A DNA stretch of 64,000 nt, taken from contig JAGXIO010000081.1 in assembly GCA_024635555.1 (NCBI GenBank), forward strand, positions 1 through 64,000. The letters run 5' to 3'. This stretch comes from Saccharicrinis sp. (lineage in GTDB: Bacteria; Bacteroidota; Bacteroidia; Bacteroidales; Marinilabiliaceae). Position 1 is the first letter of the stretch; the number at the start of each line of letters is the position of its first letter. The notes beneath the pieces were generated by a model that saw nothing but the letters and a program-made list of their open reading frames with translations, was not told the DNA's origin and did no database searches. The translations under genes were made by a program, and so were the position numbers. Of this stretch, positions 1-8,785 are shown in pieces.

Positions 1-1
1 A

Positions 2-97
2 TCTTTCAATGCCAAAATCAAGGAATTTAGACGGCAGTTTAGGGGTGTTGTGGATGTGAAATTCTTCCTGTTCAGATTAACAAAGATTTTTGCATGA
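2..97 (+). mobile_element. C-terminal end of an ISL3/ISAon1-like transposase (cut by window edge)
   Basis: An open frame enters from the left edge and stops at the TGA at 95-97, encoding 31 residues that begin SFNAKIKEFRRQFRG and end FFLFRLTKIFA. This pattern (AKIK.FR.QFRG followed by FFLFRLTKI) is the usual C-terminus of DDE transposases of the ISL3/ISAon1 group in Bacteroidota. The rest of the element lies outside the window, so neither its activity nor its terminal repeat can be judged. The assignment rests on motif memory of a short stretch. Confidence 0.6.
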
Positions 98-115
98 AAA
101 TAAAAACCAACATTT

Positions 116-152
116 AGACCCAGCTTTTGCATCTGGTCCGGGCTTTTTTTTA
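116..152 (+). terminator. Hairpin and T-run after the transposase
   Basis: A GACCCAG arm (116-122) faces CTGGTC, followed by CGGGC and a run of eight T residues. This fits a rho-independent terminator for the transposase gene, or part of the right end of the insertion sequence. The rest of 98-312 holds no recognisable gene. Confidence 0.45.
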
Positions 153-312
153 TGTAACAGATAAGTTAAGGCATAACTTTTGTTTAAACAGCCATGAAAC
201 AACCTTAATATTAACGAGATAAAACTGACATAACCGCAGTAAATATTCTGGCCGATTATAAGCCTGATTTTAAATCTCTAGGTTATCAAAGTTTTTGCTA
301 ACACTTAAAAAT

Positions 313-960
313 ATGAAAAAGTTACTATCTACAATTATGCTTGCAGCCATATCTTTATGGGGATTTTCGCAATCAGGGGATGTGCAAAACAAGGAAATGC
401 CATCAGAAAAAATTTACGAAACCGTAACCAAAGTACCCGTTTTCACTAAAAACGGTGGTAATGTGCAAAAGTATTTGGCCAAAAACCTACAATATCCCGT
501 GGATGCATTGGCAAAGGAATTGGAGGGTAAAGTTATGGTATCCTTTGTGGTAGGAAGTGATGGAACTCTTAAAAATATAAATTTAGAAAAAAGTCTTAGC
601 CCCAGTACCGATAAAGAGGCGTTACGGGCAGTTGCCACCATGGAAAAATGGAAACCTGCCAAATTAGATGGAAAAGAAGTAGCAACCAAAGTAACTATAC
701 CTGTGCATTTTTATTTATCTCAGGAAAACAAAGATCTCGCTCAAAAAATAAAACCATTTTATGTGGATAACAAACCACCACTATTTGTGGTTGACAAGAA
801 AAAAGTAATGGGCTTAACCACTTTAGAATATTACAATATAAAATCGATACGTGTTATAAAAGGCGAAAAAGCAATAAATATATACGGCGAAGATGCTAAA
901 AATGGCGTATTGGTGGTTGAAACCAAACGAGGGACTCCAAGAGATTACCAAAGATATTAA
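313..960 (+). CDS. Secreted TonB C-terminal-domain protein with a plug-like tail
   Basis: The protein has 215 residues from the ATG at 313. A TTG at 295 would add six residues, but the ATG gives a clean signal peptide (MKKLLSTIMLAAISLWGFSQ). Residues about 40-140 form a TonB_C domain: NLQYPVDALAKELEGKVMVSFVV followed by an A.....W.PAK.DGK segment is the classic pattern. The last about 50 residues contain SIRVIKGEKAINIYGEDAKNG, which resembles the 'KG..A..YG..A.NGV' stretch of TonB-dependent receptor plugs. There is no N-terminal membrane anchor other than the signal peptide, so it is probably a periplasmic TonB-like protein rather than an energy-transducing TonB. It converges on the receptor gene downstream, with a shared hairpin between them. 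Its partner and substrate are unknown. Confidence 0.75.
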   Translation: MKKLLSTIMLAAISLWGFSQSGDVQNKEMPSEKIYETVTKVPVFTKNGGNVQKYLAKNLQYPVDALAKELEGKVMVSFVVGSDGTLKNINLEKSLSPSTDKEALRAVATMEKWKPAKLDGKEVATKVTIPVHFYLSQENKDLAQKIKPFYVDNKPPLFVVDKKKVMGLTTLEYYNIKSIRVIKGEKAINIYGEDAKNGVLVVETKRGTPRDYQRY

Positions 961-967
961 AACAACA

Positions 968-1000
968 ATACCTAACAGGTTTTTAAAACCTGTTTGGTAT
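968..1000. terminator. Bidirectional hairpin terminator
   Basis: ATACC..ACAGGTTTT (968-983) pairs with AAAACCTGT..GGTAT (up to 1000). It sits in the 49-bp gap between the convergent genes ending at 960 and 1010 and can serve both strands. Confidence 0.75.
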
Positions 1001-1009
1001 GAATAACTA

Positions 1010-3490
1010 TCATCTCTCCATCGACTCTTCACCTCCCAGCCCACCATCTCCAGCTAAGCTATTTTTGAAAGGCTTGTAGTTGTTAAATCGATAAGTAATA
1101 ACAAAGGTGAGTACGGGCGTATGTATCTTCTGAAAATAATGATCCCTAAACCCAATCCCATCGTTCGTATTTTCGCGGTTATTGGTCGAAAAAACATCCC
1201 GAACCTCCATTAAGAGAGTCATCTTTCTGTCCATGAAATCTTTACGTAAAGCAATATCAAAAGTATAAACAGGTTGGTAAATCCCTTGCGATGTAATTCT
1301 TTTGCTGTAATAACGCCAATTTCCTTGCAGCTGTGTAAGTGGATTTATCCTGAACGTTTGATTAACCCTATAATTCCATGTCAGTCTTTGCTCGTTAAAG
1401 TTATAATCGCCCCAATGCCCTTTTACCTTATAATTGTACAAACTTCCCGACAAATCCATCTTCCACCATTTTAGTACATCGAAACTGTAAGTTGCATCCA
1501 TGCCCAAATAATAGTCCATACCCACATTTTCGGGGAAACGCTCTATAATATTATCGCGATAAACGCTCCTTACCCACTCTATTTTATTGTAGGTTGTGCT
1601 GTAATAAGTTTCAAAGGATAAATACGAGCCATCCATTTTCCTCAAAAAATTCAACTCGTACGAATCTATATATTCTGGCAATAATGCGCTGTTGCCTCGG
1701 CTCACATTAAAGGCATCCTCCCATGTGTAAAATGGCTCAAAATGATAACTCCGCACACGCTCAATCCTTCTGGAATAGCTAAGCATCAGCTCTTGGTTGG
1801 CTGGCAGTTTGTAGGATAAATGTGCCGAAGGGAAATAATCATATTTATCCCCACTTACCTTATCATCGCCTAAAAATGCACCGGAACTAACATCATCAAT
1901 GCGCACCCGTCGCATGGAGTATTCGCCACGAAGGCCTACTTGGTAGTTTAACTTAAATATCTGATTACCAAACATTAAATATAGTGCGTGAATATCCTGG
2001 TTATAATTTATCCTATTTTTATATAAAACATCCTCAACATAAATACCGGTTCCATTTTCATCTTCAAAAAATCCGGTTATATCCTCATCTTTATCAAAAA
2101 TACTTTGATAACCGGCCTCCAGATTCCCTTTATATCCCAATGGTAGGGTGTAGTCCAGTTTGGTTTGCCAACGGCTCATAGGCCCTTGCTCGGTATTCTT
2201 GCGGCCTCTCACAACTTCGTGGCTCTCACTTTTCAATATATTTTCGTTATACTCTTCCGTATCTCTGTTACTATACGAAACCATTGCACTTAATGTATGT
2301 TTTGGGGCATGGAATTTTTGTAAATACAAGGCGTTGCCCGAAAAACCAGCATTGCCCTGATAAGCATCATCGTTACTATAATTGTTTTGAATGTCGGTGT
2401 TGAAATTATTATAATCTGCATATCTTAAATCAGAATAATTATGGCTATTCCTGCCGCCATAACTTAGGTCAACACTAACTGACTTTAGCGTGTCAATTTT
2501 AAACTCAACACCACCGCGTAGGTTATAAGTATCCCACAGAGCGCGTATTGCGCCGTCGTGCTCTGCAGTGAAAACAGTATCGCCTCTAAATGTTTTACGG
2601 TATCCATTTTTATCACCCTTATAATCGGCATAACTATAATCGGCACCTAAAAATCCTTTCCATCTTTTCCCCAACAGGCTCAACTGAAAATCAGTACCCA
2701 CATTATTGGTTCCAGTTTTCGCGTTAAAAACACCGCTTAGTCCACTTAAACTATTTTTTTTGAGCACTACATTGATGATTCCAGCAGTACCATCAGGGTT
2801 ATATTTAGCCGAAGGATTGGTAATTATTTCGATAGTTTGGATGGTTGATGCCGGTATTTGTCGCAGGACATCCGATGGCTCCAAAAGTGAGGGGACTCCA
2901 TCAATTAACACAGTAAACCCTGCACTTCCCCGCAGAAAAACATTGCCTTCCAAATCCACCGTAACGGATGGTACATTTTCGAGTACATTGACAGCCGAAC
3001 CCGACATGGCGGTATAATGCTCACTCACATTTACCACTTTTTTATCCAACTTAAACTCAAGAGCGGCTCTTTTGGCCACCACCTCCACTTCTTCCAACTC
3101 TTGTGCGTCTTCGCCAATAATTAGCATGCCCAAGTTTATTTTCTGATTTTTCGTATCAATTACAACATCTTCAACTCGCTTGTTTTTGTATCCAACAAAA
3201 CTTATATCCAGATAATAATTTCCTGGCAACAGACCGTCAATTTCAAAATCACCGGCTGCGTCGGTTATAATTCCATCTACAAGTTCCCCAGTCTTGGTTT
3301 GGTAAAGAGCCACACTAACATATTGGATACCACGGCTACCCTGAGCCGAAATTACCTGACCATACAAAGTGCCCTTTTCACCAGTACTATCAATTGCACT
3401 GATTTTAAAGATGCAAAAAAATAGTACAGTCATTAAAACAACTACCCTATAAATGCAAGAATGATTATATTTTAAGAGCACATCTCCCAT
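1010..3490 (-). CDS. TonB-dependent receptor, outer membrane beta-barrel family
   Basis: An 826-residue outer-membrane protein. After an N-terminal hydrophobic export signal (about residues 15-33) comes a carboxypeptidase-regulatory-like Ig domain (about 38-110, GQVISAQGSRGIQYVSVAL), then a plug domain (about 130-245, with NVLENVPSVTVDLEGNVFLRG and IEIITNPSAKYNPDGTAGI), then a long beta-barrel (about 250-800) rich in aromatic and alternating residues, as in the OMP_b-brl_3 family. A second Met at residue 20 gives a more usual signal length, so the true start may be 57 bp downstream. No SusD partner is adjacent, so it is not a standard polysaccharide-utilisation pair; the substrate could be a metal chelate, peptide or small molecule. 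A -7 box lies at 3530-3537. Confidence 0.85.
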   Translation of the reverse strand: MGDVLLKYNHSCIYRVVVLMTVLFFCIFKISAIDSTGEKGTLYGQVISAQGSRGIQYVSVALYQTKTGELVDGIITDAAGDFEIDGLLPGNYYLDISFVGYKNKRVEDVVIDTKNQKINLGMLIIGEDAQELEEVEVVAKRAALEFKLDKKVVNVSEHYTAMSGSAVNVLENVPSVTVDLEGNVFLRGSAGFTVLIDGVPSLLEPSDVLRQIPASTIQTIEIITNPSAKYNPDGTAGIINVVLKKNSLSGLSGVFNAKTGTNNVGTDFQLSLLGKRWKGFLGADYSYADYKGDKNGYRKTFRGDTVFTAEHDGAIRALWDTYNLRGGVEFKIDTLKSVSVDLSYGGRNSHNYSDLRYADYNNFNTDIQNNYSNDDAYQGNAGFSGNALYLQKFHAPKHTLSAMVSYSNRDTEEYNENILKSESHEVVRGRKNTEQGPMSRWQTKLDYTLPLGYKGNLEAGYQSIFDKDEDITGFFEDENGTGIYVEDVLYKNRINYNQDIHALYLMFGNQIFKLNYQVGLRGEYSMRRVRIDDVSSGAFLGDDKVSGDKYDYFPSAHLSYKLPANQELMLSYSRRIERVRSYHFEPFYTWEDAFNVSRGNSALLPEYIDSYELNFLRKMDGSYLSFETYYSTTYNKIEWVRSVYRDNIIERFPENVGMDYYLGMDATYSFDVLKWWKMDLSGSLYNYKVKGHWGDYNFNEQRLTWNYRVNQTFRINPLTQLQGNWRYYSKRITSQGIYQPVYTFDIALRKDFMDRKMTLLMEVRDVFSTNNRENTNDGIGFRDHYFQKIHTPVLTFVITYRFNNYKPFKNSLAGDGGLGGEESMER

Positions 3491-3529
3491 ATTATCCTAC
3501 ACACTAACTTTGTATTTGAAAAATTTAAC

Positions 3530-3537
3530 CAAAAATA
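3530..3537 (-). promoter_or_regulatory. Candidate -7 box of the receptor gene
   Basis: Read on the minus strand this is TATTTTTG, an exact match to the Bacteroidota TAnnTTTG -7 element, 40 bp before the start at 3490. No convincing -33 TTTG was seen. Confidence 0.45.
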
Positions 3538-3648
3538 ATAGAAATTATTGAATAGCATGGGAATGAAAAGCGTATTCTTTAATTTTAAATGTAGTTGGAC
3601 ATTTTAAAAAGACTTACTTGAGCTCCATTTTTTGAACAAAACTGATAA

Positions 3649-3765
3649 TACGACCGGTTCGAGAAAAAAATTGTAGCTCAGTACCCCTACAAAGTAAAGA
3701 AAATGGAAGAAAGTTGGATGGATTGAGGCCAAAACAATAAAGTTCTCCCGCTAGAAGAAAAATAG
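3649..3765 (+). pseudogene. Relic of an arylsulfatase C-terminus
   Basis: The + strand frame reads YDRFEKKIVAQYPYKVKKM, then EESWMD, a TGA stop (3724-3726), then GQNNKVLPLEEK and TAG (3763-3765). The layout 'E...IA..YP.KVK.M...W..W....VLP..E' is the usual C-terminal end of S1-type sulfatases, where the TGA falls at the position of the common Trp. Upstream the frame is closed by TAA before 3649, and no sulfatase body is present. I read this as a decayed gene end of about 35 codons. The identification is by eye and should be tested by a translated search. Confidence 0.5.
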
Positions 3766-3944
3766 TAGAACAAAAGAATTATGCATTATGCCAACCATAA
3801 TCACAGTCACAGTGGGATAAATTAGTTTAAAGACATTCAGAAATTAGAAGCAGTTGACATTAAAACATGTTGAGAGTGAGTACTTAATTGATGTCTTTGT
3901 ATCATCCAAGACTCATTATCAACAAACTCAATAAGTAAATATAG
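3766..3944. other. Non-coding gap, nothing recognised
   Basis: AT-rich sequence between the sulfatase relic and trhO. I see no gene, hairpin with T-run, or repeat that I can support here. Confidence 0.5.
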
Positions 3945-4982
3945 TTACCCGATGGAAACATTCCTCTTAAAATACCGCTTAACCGGGCGGTAGTTATGCA
4001 AGCTATCTAGCTCTATTTTTTTTTCAGGTGTAGCCACCACGTATTGCATGCAAGTGTCGGAACATGCTCCATGATTTATATCGGCACAACTATGGCATTG
4101 AATAAACAACAGGTTACAGCGCACATTGGAGCAATTTACATGTGTATCGCATGTAGCATCGCACTGATGGCAATGGCTAATAACCTCTTCGCTAATACGT
4201 TCACCCAACCTTTTATCAAAAACAAAGTTTTTTCCCCGAAACTTATTTTGCTCGCCTTTTTGGGTGATTTGTCGTTTATAATCAATGATCCCGCCCAACA
4301 ACTGGTTTACATCTTTAAATCCATGATGTTTTAAGTAGGCACTGGTTTTTTCGCACCTTACGCCACCTGTGCAATAAAGCAATACCCTTTCCTCTTCCTT
4401 GCCTTTCAACAGCTCAAGCACTTGAGGCAGCTCTTCGGCAAAAGTCTCTGCCTGCGGTGTAATGGCATCTTGAAACTTACCAACCTCACTTTCGTAATGG
4501 TTGCGCATATCCACCACTATGGCGCCGCTATCCATCGCTTGGTTCCATTGGCTCGAATCTAAATGCTTTCCCACATTGCTTGCATCAAATTCATCGTCGG
4601 ACAATCCATCGGCCACAATTTTATTACGTACTTTAATCTGAAGCTTCAAAAACGATTTGCCATCGTCTTCAATAGCAATCTTAAATGGAACATCTTTTAG
4701 ATATTTATTGGTGTTAATATTTTCGACAAACTCATCCCAATGATGTTCCGGTACGTTCATCTGCGCATTGATACCCTCTTTGGCAACATATATCCTACCC
4801 AAACAGTTAAAATGTTTCCATTGAGTGAACAGTTGATCCCTTAAGTGCTCAGGATTGTTAATACGGATATATCGATAAAACGAAAGCGTGATACGTTTGA
4901 AATTTTCCTGGTCGAGTTTTTCTCTTAACTGTTCGGGACCTAATCTGTTAATTAAATCAGTTTTACCTTTATTTGGATCCAT
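3945..4982 (-). CDS. trhO: tRNA uridine(34) hydroxylase TrhO (rhodanese family)
   Basis: A 345-residue protein, close to the about 350 of E. coli YceA/TrhO. The family catalyses oxygen-dependent 5-hydroxylation of U34 in tRNA, the first step of 5-carboxymethoxyuridine formation. Residues about 25-125 form the N-terminal UPF0176 domain (AKEGINAQMNVPE). A rhodanese domain (about 140-240) carries the active loop LLYCTGGVRCEK with its catalytic Cys. The C-terminal part has a cysteine-rich stretch (CHQCDATC, then CNLLFIQCHSC) typical of the longer YceA homologues. It appears monocistronic, with a -7 box only 14 bp before the start. Confidence 0.93.
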   Translation of the reverse strand: MDPNKGKTDLINRLGPEQLREKLDQENFKRITLSFYRYIRINNPEHLRDQLFTQWKHFNCLGRIYVAKEGINAQMNVPEHHWDEFVENINTNKYLKDVPFKIAIEDDGKSFLKLQIKVRNKIVADGLSDDEFDASNVGKHLDSSQWNQAMDSGAIVVDMRNHYESEVGKFQDAITPQAETFAEELPQVLELLKGKEEERVLLYCTGGVRCEKTSAYLKHHGFKDVNQLLGGIIDYKRQITQKGEQNKFRGKNFVFDKRLGERISEEVISHCHQCDATCDTHVNCSNVRCNLLFIQCHSCADINHGACSDTCMQYVVATPEKKIELDSLHNYRPVKRYFKRNVSIG

Positions 4983-4995
4983 TGTATTTTTTTTG

Positions 4996-5003
4996 CAAAT
5001 ATA
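4996..5003 (-). promoter_or_regulatory. Candidate -7 box of trhO
   Basis: On the minus strand TATATTTG, a full TAnnTTTG match ending 14 bp before the ATG, which implies a very short leader. Confidence 0.5.
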
Positions 5004-5048
5004 ATAAAGATATTAAGATGGTTTTGTGTTTTTTTTAGCTTGGAACAC

Positions 5049-5112
5049 GAAGCGTGGGGGCAAAGGGCTATGTGCGTGGGGCTTGTAATCTGAGAACTGG
5101 TTTAGGGCTTAT
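5049..5112. repeat. Purine-rich degenerate repeat
   Basis: GGGGGCAAAGGGCTATGTGC and GTGGGGCTTG form a loosely repeated G-rich stretch. A similar composition recurs at about 56965-57015, and in reverse orientation near 5200-5220 (CTCCCTGCACCTTGCTCC). It is non-coding spacer DNA upstream of trhO and downstream of folD. Confidence 0.35.
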
Positions 5113-5239
5113 AGTTTTGGAGTTAGTGTAAAAATATAAACTTCTACGGTTTTTTTTATCTAGGAGACGGCTCTTCCTTCACAAATTCCGTTTTATGCTC
5201 CCTGCACCTTGCTCCGCGCCTCTAAATACCAAACATGTA

Positions 5240-6118
5240 TCAATAAATCTCCTTCTTTGCAGCTTTTAATGTGTTTTGTAATAGCGATGCAATGGTCATC
5301 GGACCCACTCCTCCGGGTACGGGGGTAATCCAACTACATTTTGAGGCTACCTCGTCGTAGGCTACATCACCCTTAAGTTTCCAGCCCGATTTTGTGGTAT
5401 CGCTTTTAATACGTGTGGTACCCACATCAATCACAACGGCACCTTGTTTAACCATATTGGCCTTGACAAACTCGGGAGAGCCTATGGCCGCAATAATGAT
5501 ATCGCCTTGTAAGCAAACCTCCTTTAAATTGGCGGTACGGCTGTGGCATACGGTAACAGTGGCATCGCCGGGATAGCCTTTTTGCGAAAGTAATATGCTC
5601 ATCGGACGGCCAACAATATTGCTTCGTCCAATAATTACCACATGCTTGCCTGAAGTTTCAATTTTGTAGCGTTTGATGAGTTCCATGATACCTTGCGGCG
5701 TAGCCGAAACAAAGGCAGGAGAACCTATGCTCATTTTACCTACATTTTGCGGATGAAATCCATCCACATCTTTACGGTAATCCACTGCATCGGTAACTTT
5801 TTGTTCCGAGATATGCTTAGGTAAGGGAAGTTGCACAATAAAACCATCGATATCATCATCATCGTTTAACTCCTGTACTTTCGCCAGCAATTCCTCTTCG
5901 CTCACATCATCCTTAAAACGCACCAACGACGATTTAAAACCAACATATTCGCAAGCCTTAATTTTTGCGGCAACATAGGTTTCGCTGCCGCCATCGTTAC
6001 CCACCAAAATGGCAGCCAAATGTGGTGTTTTTCCACCCTTGGCTTTCATCTGCGTAACCTCTGCGGCTATCTCATCCTTAACTATTTGCGAAGTGGCTTT
6101 TCCATCAATTATTTGCAT
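5240..6118 (-). CDS. folD: Methylenetetrahydrofolate dehydrogenase/cyclohydrolase FolD
   Basis: A 292-residue cytosolic bifunctional enzyme that interconverts 5,10-methylene-, 5,10-methenyl- and 10-formyl-THF using NADP(H). The N-terminal catalytic domain has the signature [18 protein letters not shown] with the essential Lys, and [13 protein letters not shown]. The NADP-binding half has [18 protein letters not shown], and the C-terminal motif [19 protein letters not shown] is complete. Length and motifs are standard. It lies about 96 bp downstream of ffh on the same strand, separated by a degenerate repeat, so it could be co-transcribed or separate. Confidence 0.97.
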   Translation of the reverse strand: MQIIDGKATSQIVKDEIAAEVTQMKAKGGKTPHLAAILVGNDGGSETYVAAKIKACEYVGFKSSLVRFKDDVSEEELLAKVQELNDDDDIDGFIVQLPLPKHISEQKVTDAVDYRKDVDGFHPQNVGKMSIGSPAFVSATPQGIMELIKRYKIETSGKHVVIIGRSNIVGRPMSILLSQKGYPGDATVTVCHSRTANLKEVCLQGDIIIAAIGSPEFVKANMVKQGAVVIDVGTTRIKSDTTKSGWKLKGDVAYDEVASKCSWITPVPGGVGPMTIASLLQNTLKAAKKEIY

Positions 6119-6157
6119 GAGCGGTACATTTTTTTTTTAGTATCAAGTTGTTAGTCA

Positions 6158-6217
6158 TAAGCTATCGAATATCGGATATCGGATATCAGCTATCGGCCAT
6201 TAGCTATCAGCCAACTA
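6158..6217. repeat. Degenerate GCTATC/CGGATATC repeat reaching the ffh stop codon
   Basis: Short units such as AGCTATC, ATCGGATATC, TCGGCCATTAGCTATCAGCC are strung together and end at the ffh stop (CTA on +, 6215-6217). The same unit type appears at 22676-22742, where it also touches a stop codon. Confidence 0.55.
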
Positions 6218-7549
6218 CCTTTTTCCGAAAGGCATGTTTTGCATCATACGTCCCATATTTTTTCCTTGGGTCATCATGCGCATCACTTTACGGGTATCAT
6301 CAAATTGTTTTATCAATCTGTTCACTTCCTGAATATTCGTTCCGCTACCGATGGCTATTCTTTTACGACGGCTGCCGTTTAGCACCTCAGGATTTTCGCG
6401 CTCTTGGGGGGTCATGGAATAAATAATGGCTTCAATTCCCTGAAAGGCATCATCATCAAAGTCCATATTTTTTAACGCTTTACCCATTCCTGGTATCATA
6501 CCCGCCAAGTCCTTGAGGTTACCCATCTTTTTAATTTGCTGTATCTGGCTTAGGAAATCGTTGAAGCTAAACTGGTTTTTGGCTATTTTCTTTTGAAGCT
6601 TGCGAGCCTCATCTACATCATATTGCTCTTGGGCACGCTCTACCAGCGAAACAATATCGCCCATGCCTAAAATACGGTCGGCCATACGGCTGGGATGAAA
6701 AACGTCTAACGCTTCCATCTTTTCGCCCATACCCACAAACTTAATGGGTTTCTCCACCACGCTCCGTATCGATAGTGCAGCACCACCACGTGTATCACCA
6801 TCGAGCTTGGTAAGTATTACCCCGTCAAAGTTCAGTCGGTCGTTAAATTCCTTGGCGGTATTAACAGCATCCTGCCCTGTCATAGCGTCCACCACAAACA
6901 AAATTTCATCCGGTGTAACCGCCTTTTTAATGGCCGCTATCTCGTTCATCATTTGCTCGTCAATGGCCAAACGACCTGCGGTATCCACAATTACCAAATC
7001 GAATCCATTGGCCTTGGCATGTTTAACACCGTCCTTAGCCAACTTAACGGGGTCATTATTACCCTCCTCGGTATAAACGCTAACCCCTATCTGCTCACCT
7101 AGCACCTGAAGCTGTTTGATAGCAGCAGGGCGGTAAACGTCGCCAGCTACCAATAAAGGCTTTTTACCTTTCTTATTTTTTAAGAGGTATGCAAGTTTAC
7201 CGGCATGTGTTGTTTTTCCTGAACCTTGCAAACCCGCCATTAATATGATGGCAGGATTGTTTTTTATGTTGATGTCCACCGATTCGCCACCCATCAACTG
7301 TGCCAGCTCGTCGTGAACGATTTTCACCATCATTTGTCCAGGCTGAACTGCATTGAGCACATCCTCGCCCAAGGCCTTGGCTTTTACCCCTTCGGTAAAT
7401 GTTTTAGCCGTTTTATAGTTAACATCAGCATCCAGAAGCGCCCTGCGAACATCCTTTAAGGTTTCGGCAATATTAATTTCGGTAATTTTACCTTGCCCTT
7501 TTAAAAGTTTAAAGGAACGCTCAAGTTTTTCTGACAGATTATCGAACAT
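6215..7549 (-). CDS. ffh: Signal recognition particle GTPase Ffh (SRP54)
   Basis: A 444-residue SRP54-type GTPase that binds 4.5S RNA and signal sequences and docks with FtsY for co-translational membrane targeting. The N domain (1-90) has [15 protein letters not shown]. The G domain has the P-loop [31 protein letters not shown] and [13 protein letters not shown]. The methionine-rich M domain (about 300-444) has GMIPGMG and ends [19 protein letters not shown]. Length is typical. No 4.5S RNA gene was recognised nearby. A -7 box is 27 bp upstream. Confidence 0.97.
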   Translation of the reverse strand: MFDNLSEKLERSFKLLKGQGKITEINIAETLKDVRRALLDADVNYKTAKTFTEGVKAKALGEDVLNAVQPGQMMVKIVHDELAQLMGGESVDINIKNNPAIILMAGLQGSGKTTHAGKLAYLLKNKKGKKPLLVAGDVYRPAAIKQLQVLGEQIGVSVYTEEGNNDPVKLAKDGVKHAKANGFDLVIVDTAGRLAIDEQMMNEIAAIKKAVTPDEILFVVDAMTGQDAVNTAKEFNDRLNFDGVILTKLDGDTRGGAALSIRSVVEKPIKFVGMGEKMEALDVFHPSRMADRILGMGDIVSLVERAQEQYDVDEARKLQKKIAKNQFSFNDFLSQIQQIKKMGNLKDLAGMIPGMGKALKNMDFDDDAFQGIEAIIYSMTPQERENPEVLNGSRRKRIAIGSGTNIQEVNRLIKQFDDTRKVMRMMTQGKNMGRMMQNMPFGKR

Positions 7550-7575
7550 GTTTTTATATTTTAATTTTCAGAGTG

Positions 7576-7583
7576 CAAAAATA
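7576..7583 (-). promoter_or_regulatory. Candidate -7 box of ffh
   Basis: Minus-strand TATTTTTG, an exact TAnnTTTG match 27 bp upstream of the ffh ATG at 7549. Confidence 0.5.
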
Positions 7584-7729
7584 TAAAAAATATCCGTTAC
7601 ACTGAAAGTTCTCTCAACTTCGTTTCGCTGAATTTAAATCGATTACCATAACTCCATGATTTCATCTAAAAATATGCGTTATTACTTTTTAAGGAGGTAG
7701 CTAGTCGTAACAACTTTAAGTAAAACATC

Positions 7730-7846
7730 ATTACAATACTAATTAAAGTTGGGCTAAAGCCCGATGTGGATACGATTAAGTCCCCCTAGTTACATATATT
7801 TTAAATGTATTGTAATTTATAACTAGACACGGCATTTATGCCGTGC
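7730..7846. repeat. REP/BIME-like element with nested hairpins
   Basis: ATTACAATA (7730-7738) faces TATTGTAAT (7808-7816). Inside is GGGCTAAAGCCC (7751-7762), and just outside is CACGGCATTTATGCCGTG (7828-7845), an 8-bp stem with a two-base loop. The GGGCT..AGCCC core resembles the GGGCTGAAAGCCC cores of the repeats at 34526 and 35416. The rest of the 7550-7958 gap holds no recognisable gene. Confidence 0.55.
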
Positions 7847-7958
7847 AGTAATACGTAGCGCAAATCGGTTTTAACCAAAACATAAAATTGAAGCTTCTTT
7901 AATATAGCTTAGGTTGAGTAATTTATTAAGCTCTAAAAAAAAATGACCTAAATTTACC

Positions 7959-8552
7959 CTAATTTCTATCGCTAATAAACAGTTCTTTATAATATTCGAT
8001 GGTATTATCGATGTACTCCTGTTTTTCCTCTTCGCTGGCGGTCATTATTTTCGGATAAAAAAAATGTTGCATCACCTCCATATCGCAAAAGCCAAATATT
8101 TCATGCCCTTGTATGGCAGTAAAGTTGGGTAACAAATTTTCTTCATCGTCTTTTGTAATCCCGTTGCCCATGGAAGTGTGCATCACCACACTGCGGCCGG
8201 TCAGCTGCCCTTGGATGCCATCGGGTCCCGAGGAATAGGCAAAGCCATAGGAGAATACCCTATCGATATAACCCTTTAGAATGGCAGGAAACGAAGCCCA
8301 CCACAAAGGATAAACGAAAGAAATAATATCAGCTTCTTCGAGATACTCTTGTTCCTGTTCCACATCGCTGGATAAAATGCCTTTTTTTAAGTTCTCCATT
8401 TCTCCCTTTGTCAAAATCGGGTTAAAATCCAAGGCATACAAATCTCGCACGATGACGGTGTTAAGCGTTTCTGAATATTTTTTTATATTATCCACCAATC
8501 GCCGCGAAAAGCTATCGGGGGATGGATGAGCATATACAATTAAATGTGTCAT
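7959..8552 (-). CDS. NAD(P)H:quinone oxidoreductase-like flavoprotein (flavodoxin-like fold)
   Basis: A 197-residue soluble protein of the NQO1/KefF/MdaB family (Flavodoxin_2). It begins LIVYAHPSPDSFSRRLVDNI, where HP.P.SFS is the FMN/FAD phosphate-binding start of the family. Residues about 70-110 carry the signature ADIISFVYPLWWASFPAILKGYIDRVF, with the WW motif, and TSMGNG follows at about 132. Members perform two-electron reduction of quinones or other electrophiles with NAD(P)H; some act as ancillary subunits of Kef channels, but no Kef gene is nearby. It stands alone, divergent from the SNF2 gene. Confidence 0.85.
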   Translation of the reverse strand: MTHLIVYAHPSPDSFSRRLVDNIKKYSETLNTVIVRDLYALDFNPILTKGEMENLKKGILSSDVEQEQEYLEEADIISFVYPLWWASFPAILKGYIDRVFSYGFAYSSGPDGIQGQLTGRSVVMHTSMGNGITKDDEENLLPNFTAIQGHEIFGFCDMEVMQHFFYPKIMTASEEEKQEYIDNTIEYYKELFISDRN

Positions 8553-8673
8553 TCGTTATTTTTAAATACTTATAAGATAAAATAATTAGTCCTTTTACTT
8601 AAGTTGATTAACGTGAATACGTACAATTAGTTTTTACGATACTCCATTTTCCTTCACATTGTCAATCATGCGA

Positions 8674-8681
8674 CAAAAATA
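8674..8681 (-). promoter_or_regulatory. Candidate -7 box of the flavoprotein gene
   Basis: Minus-strand TATTTTTG, about 120 bp upstream of the start at 8552, which would give a fairly long leader. Confidence 0.35.
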
Positions 8682-8733
8682 GAAGTATTAAAATATAATG
8701 CTACAAATTATCAAATTATTAAGTACATCCTAT

Positions 8734-8741
8734 TATTTTTG
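8734..8741 (+). promoter_or_regulatory. Candidate -7 box of the SNF2 helicase gene
   Basis: TATTTTTG, a full TAnnTTTG match 44 bp before the ATG at 8786. The surrounding sequence CATCCTATTATTTTTG recurs exactly at 14576-14591, where no gene follows on that strand. Confidence 0.45.
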
Positions 8742-8785
8742 TCCTCTTGTTGCAATACCTCGTAAAAAATAAGGGAATCTATTGA

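Noticed and set aside
1010..3490. TonB-dependent receptor as the SusC of a polysaccharide-utilisation locus
   Set aside because: No SusD-like lipoprotein or glycoside hydrolase gene is adjacent.
3724..3726. TGA in the sulfatase relic as a recoded Trp or selenocysteine codon
   Set aside because: The frame is closed again just upstream and no gene body exists, so simple decay explains it. The same holds for the TGA at 55305-55307.
7690..7712. AAGGAGGT followed by TAGTCGTAACAA, recalling the 3' end of 16S rRNA
   Set aside because: Only two short matches in the wrong order, and none of the surrounding rRNA sequence is present.
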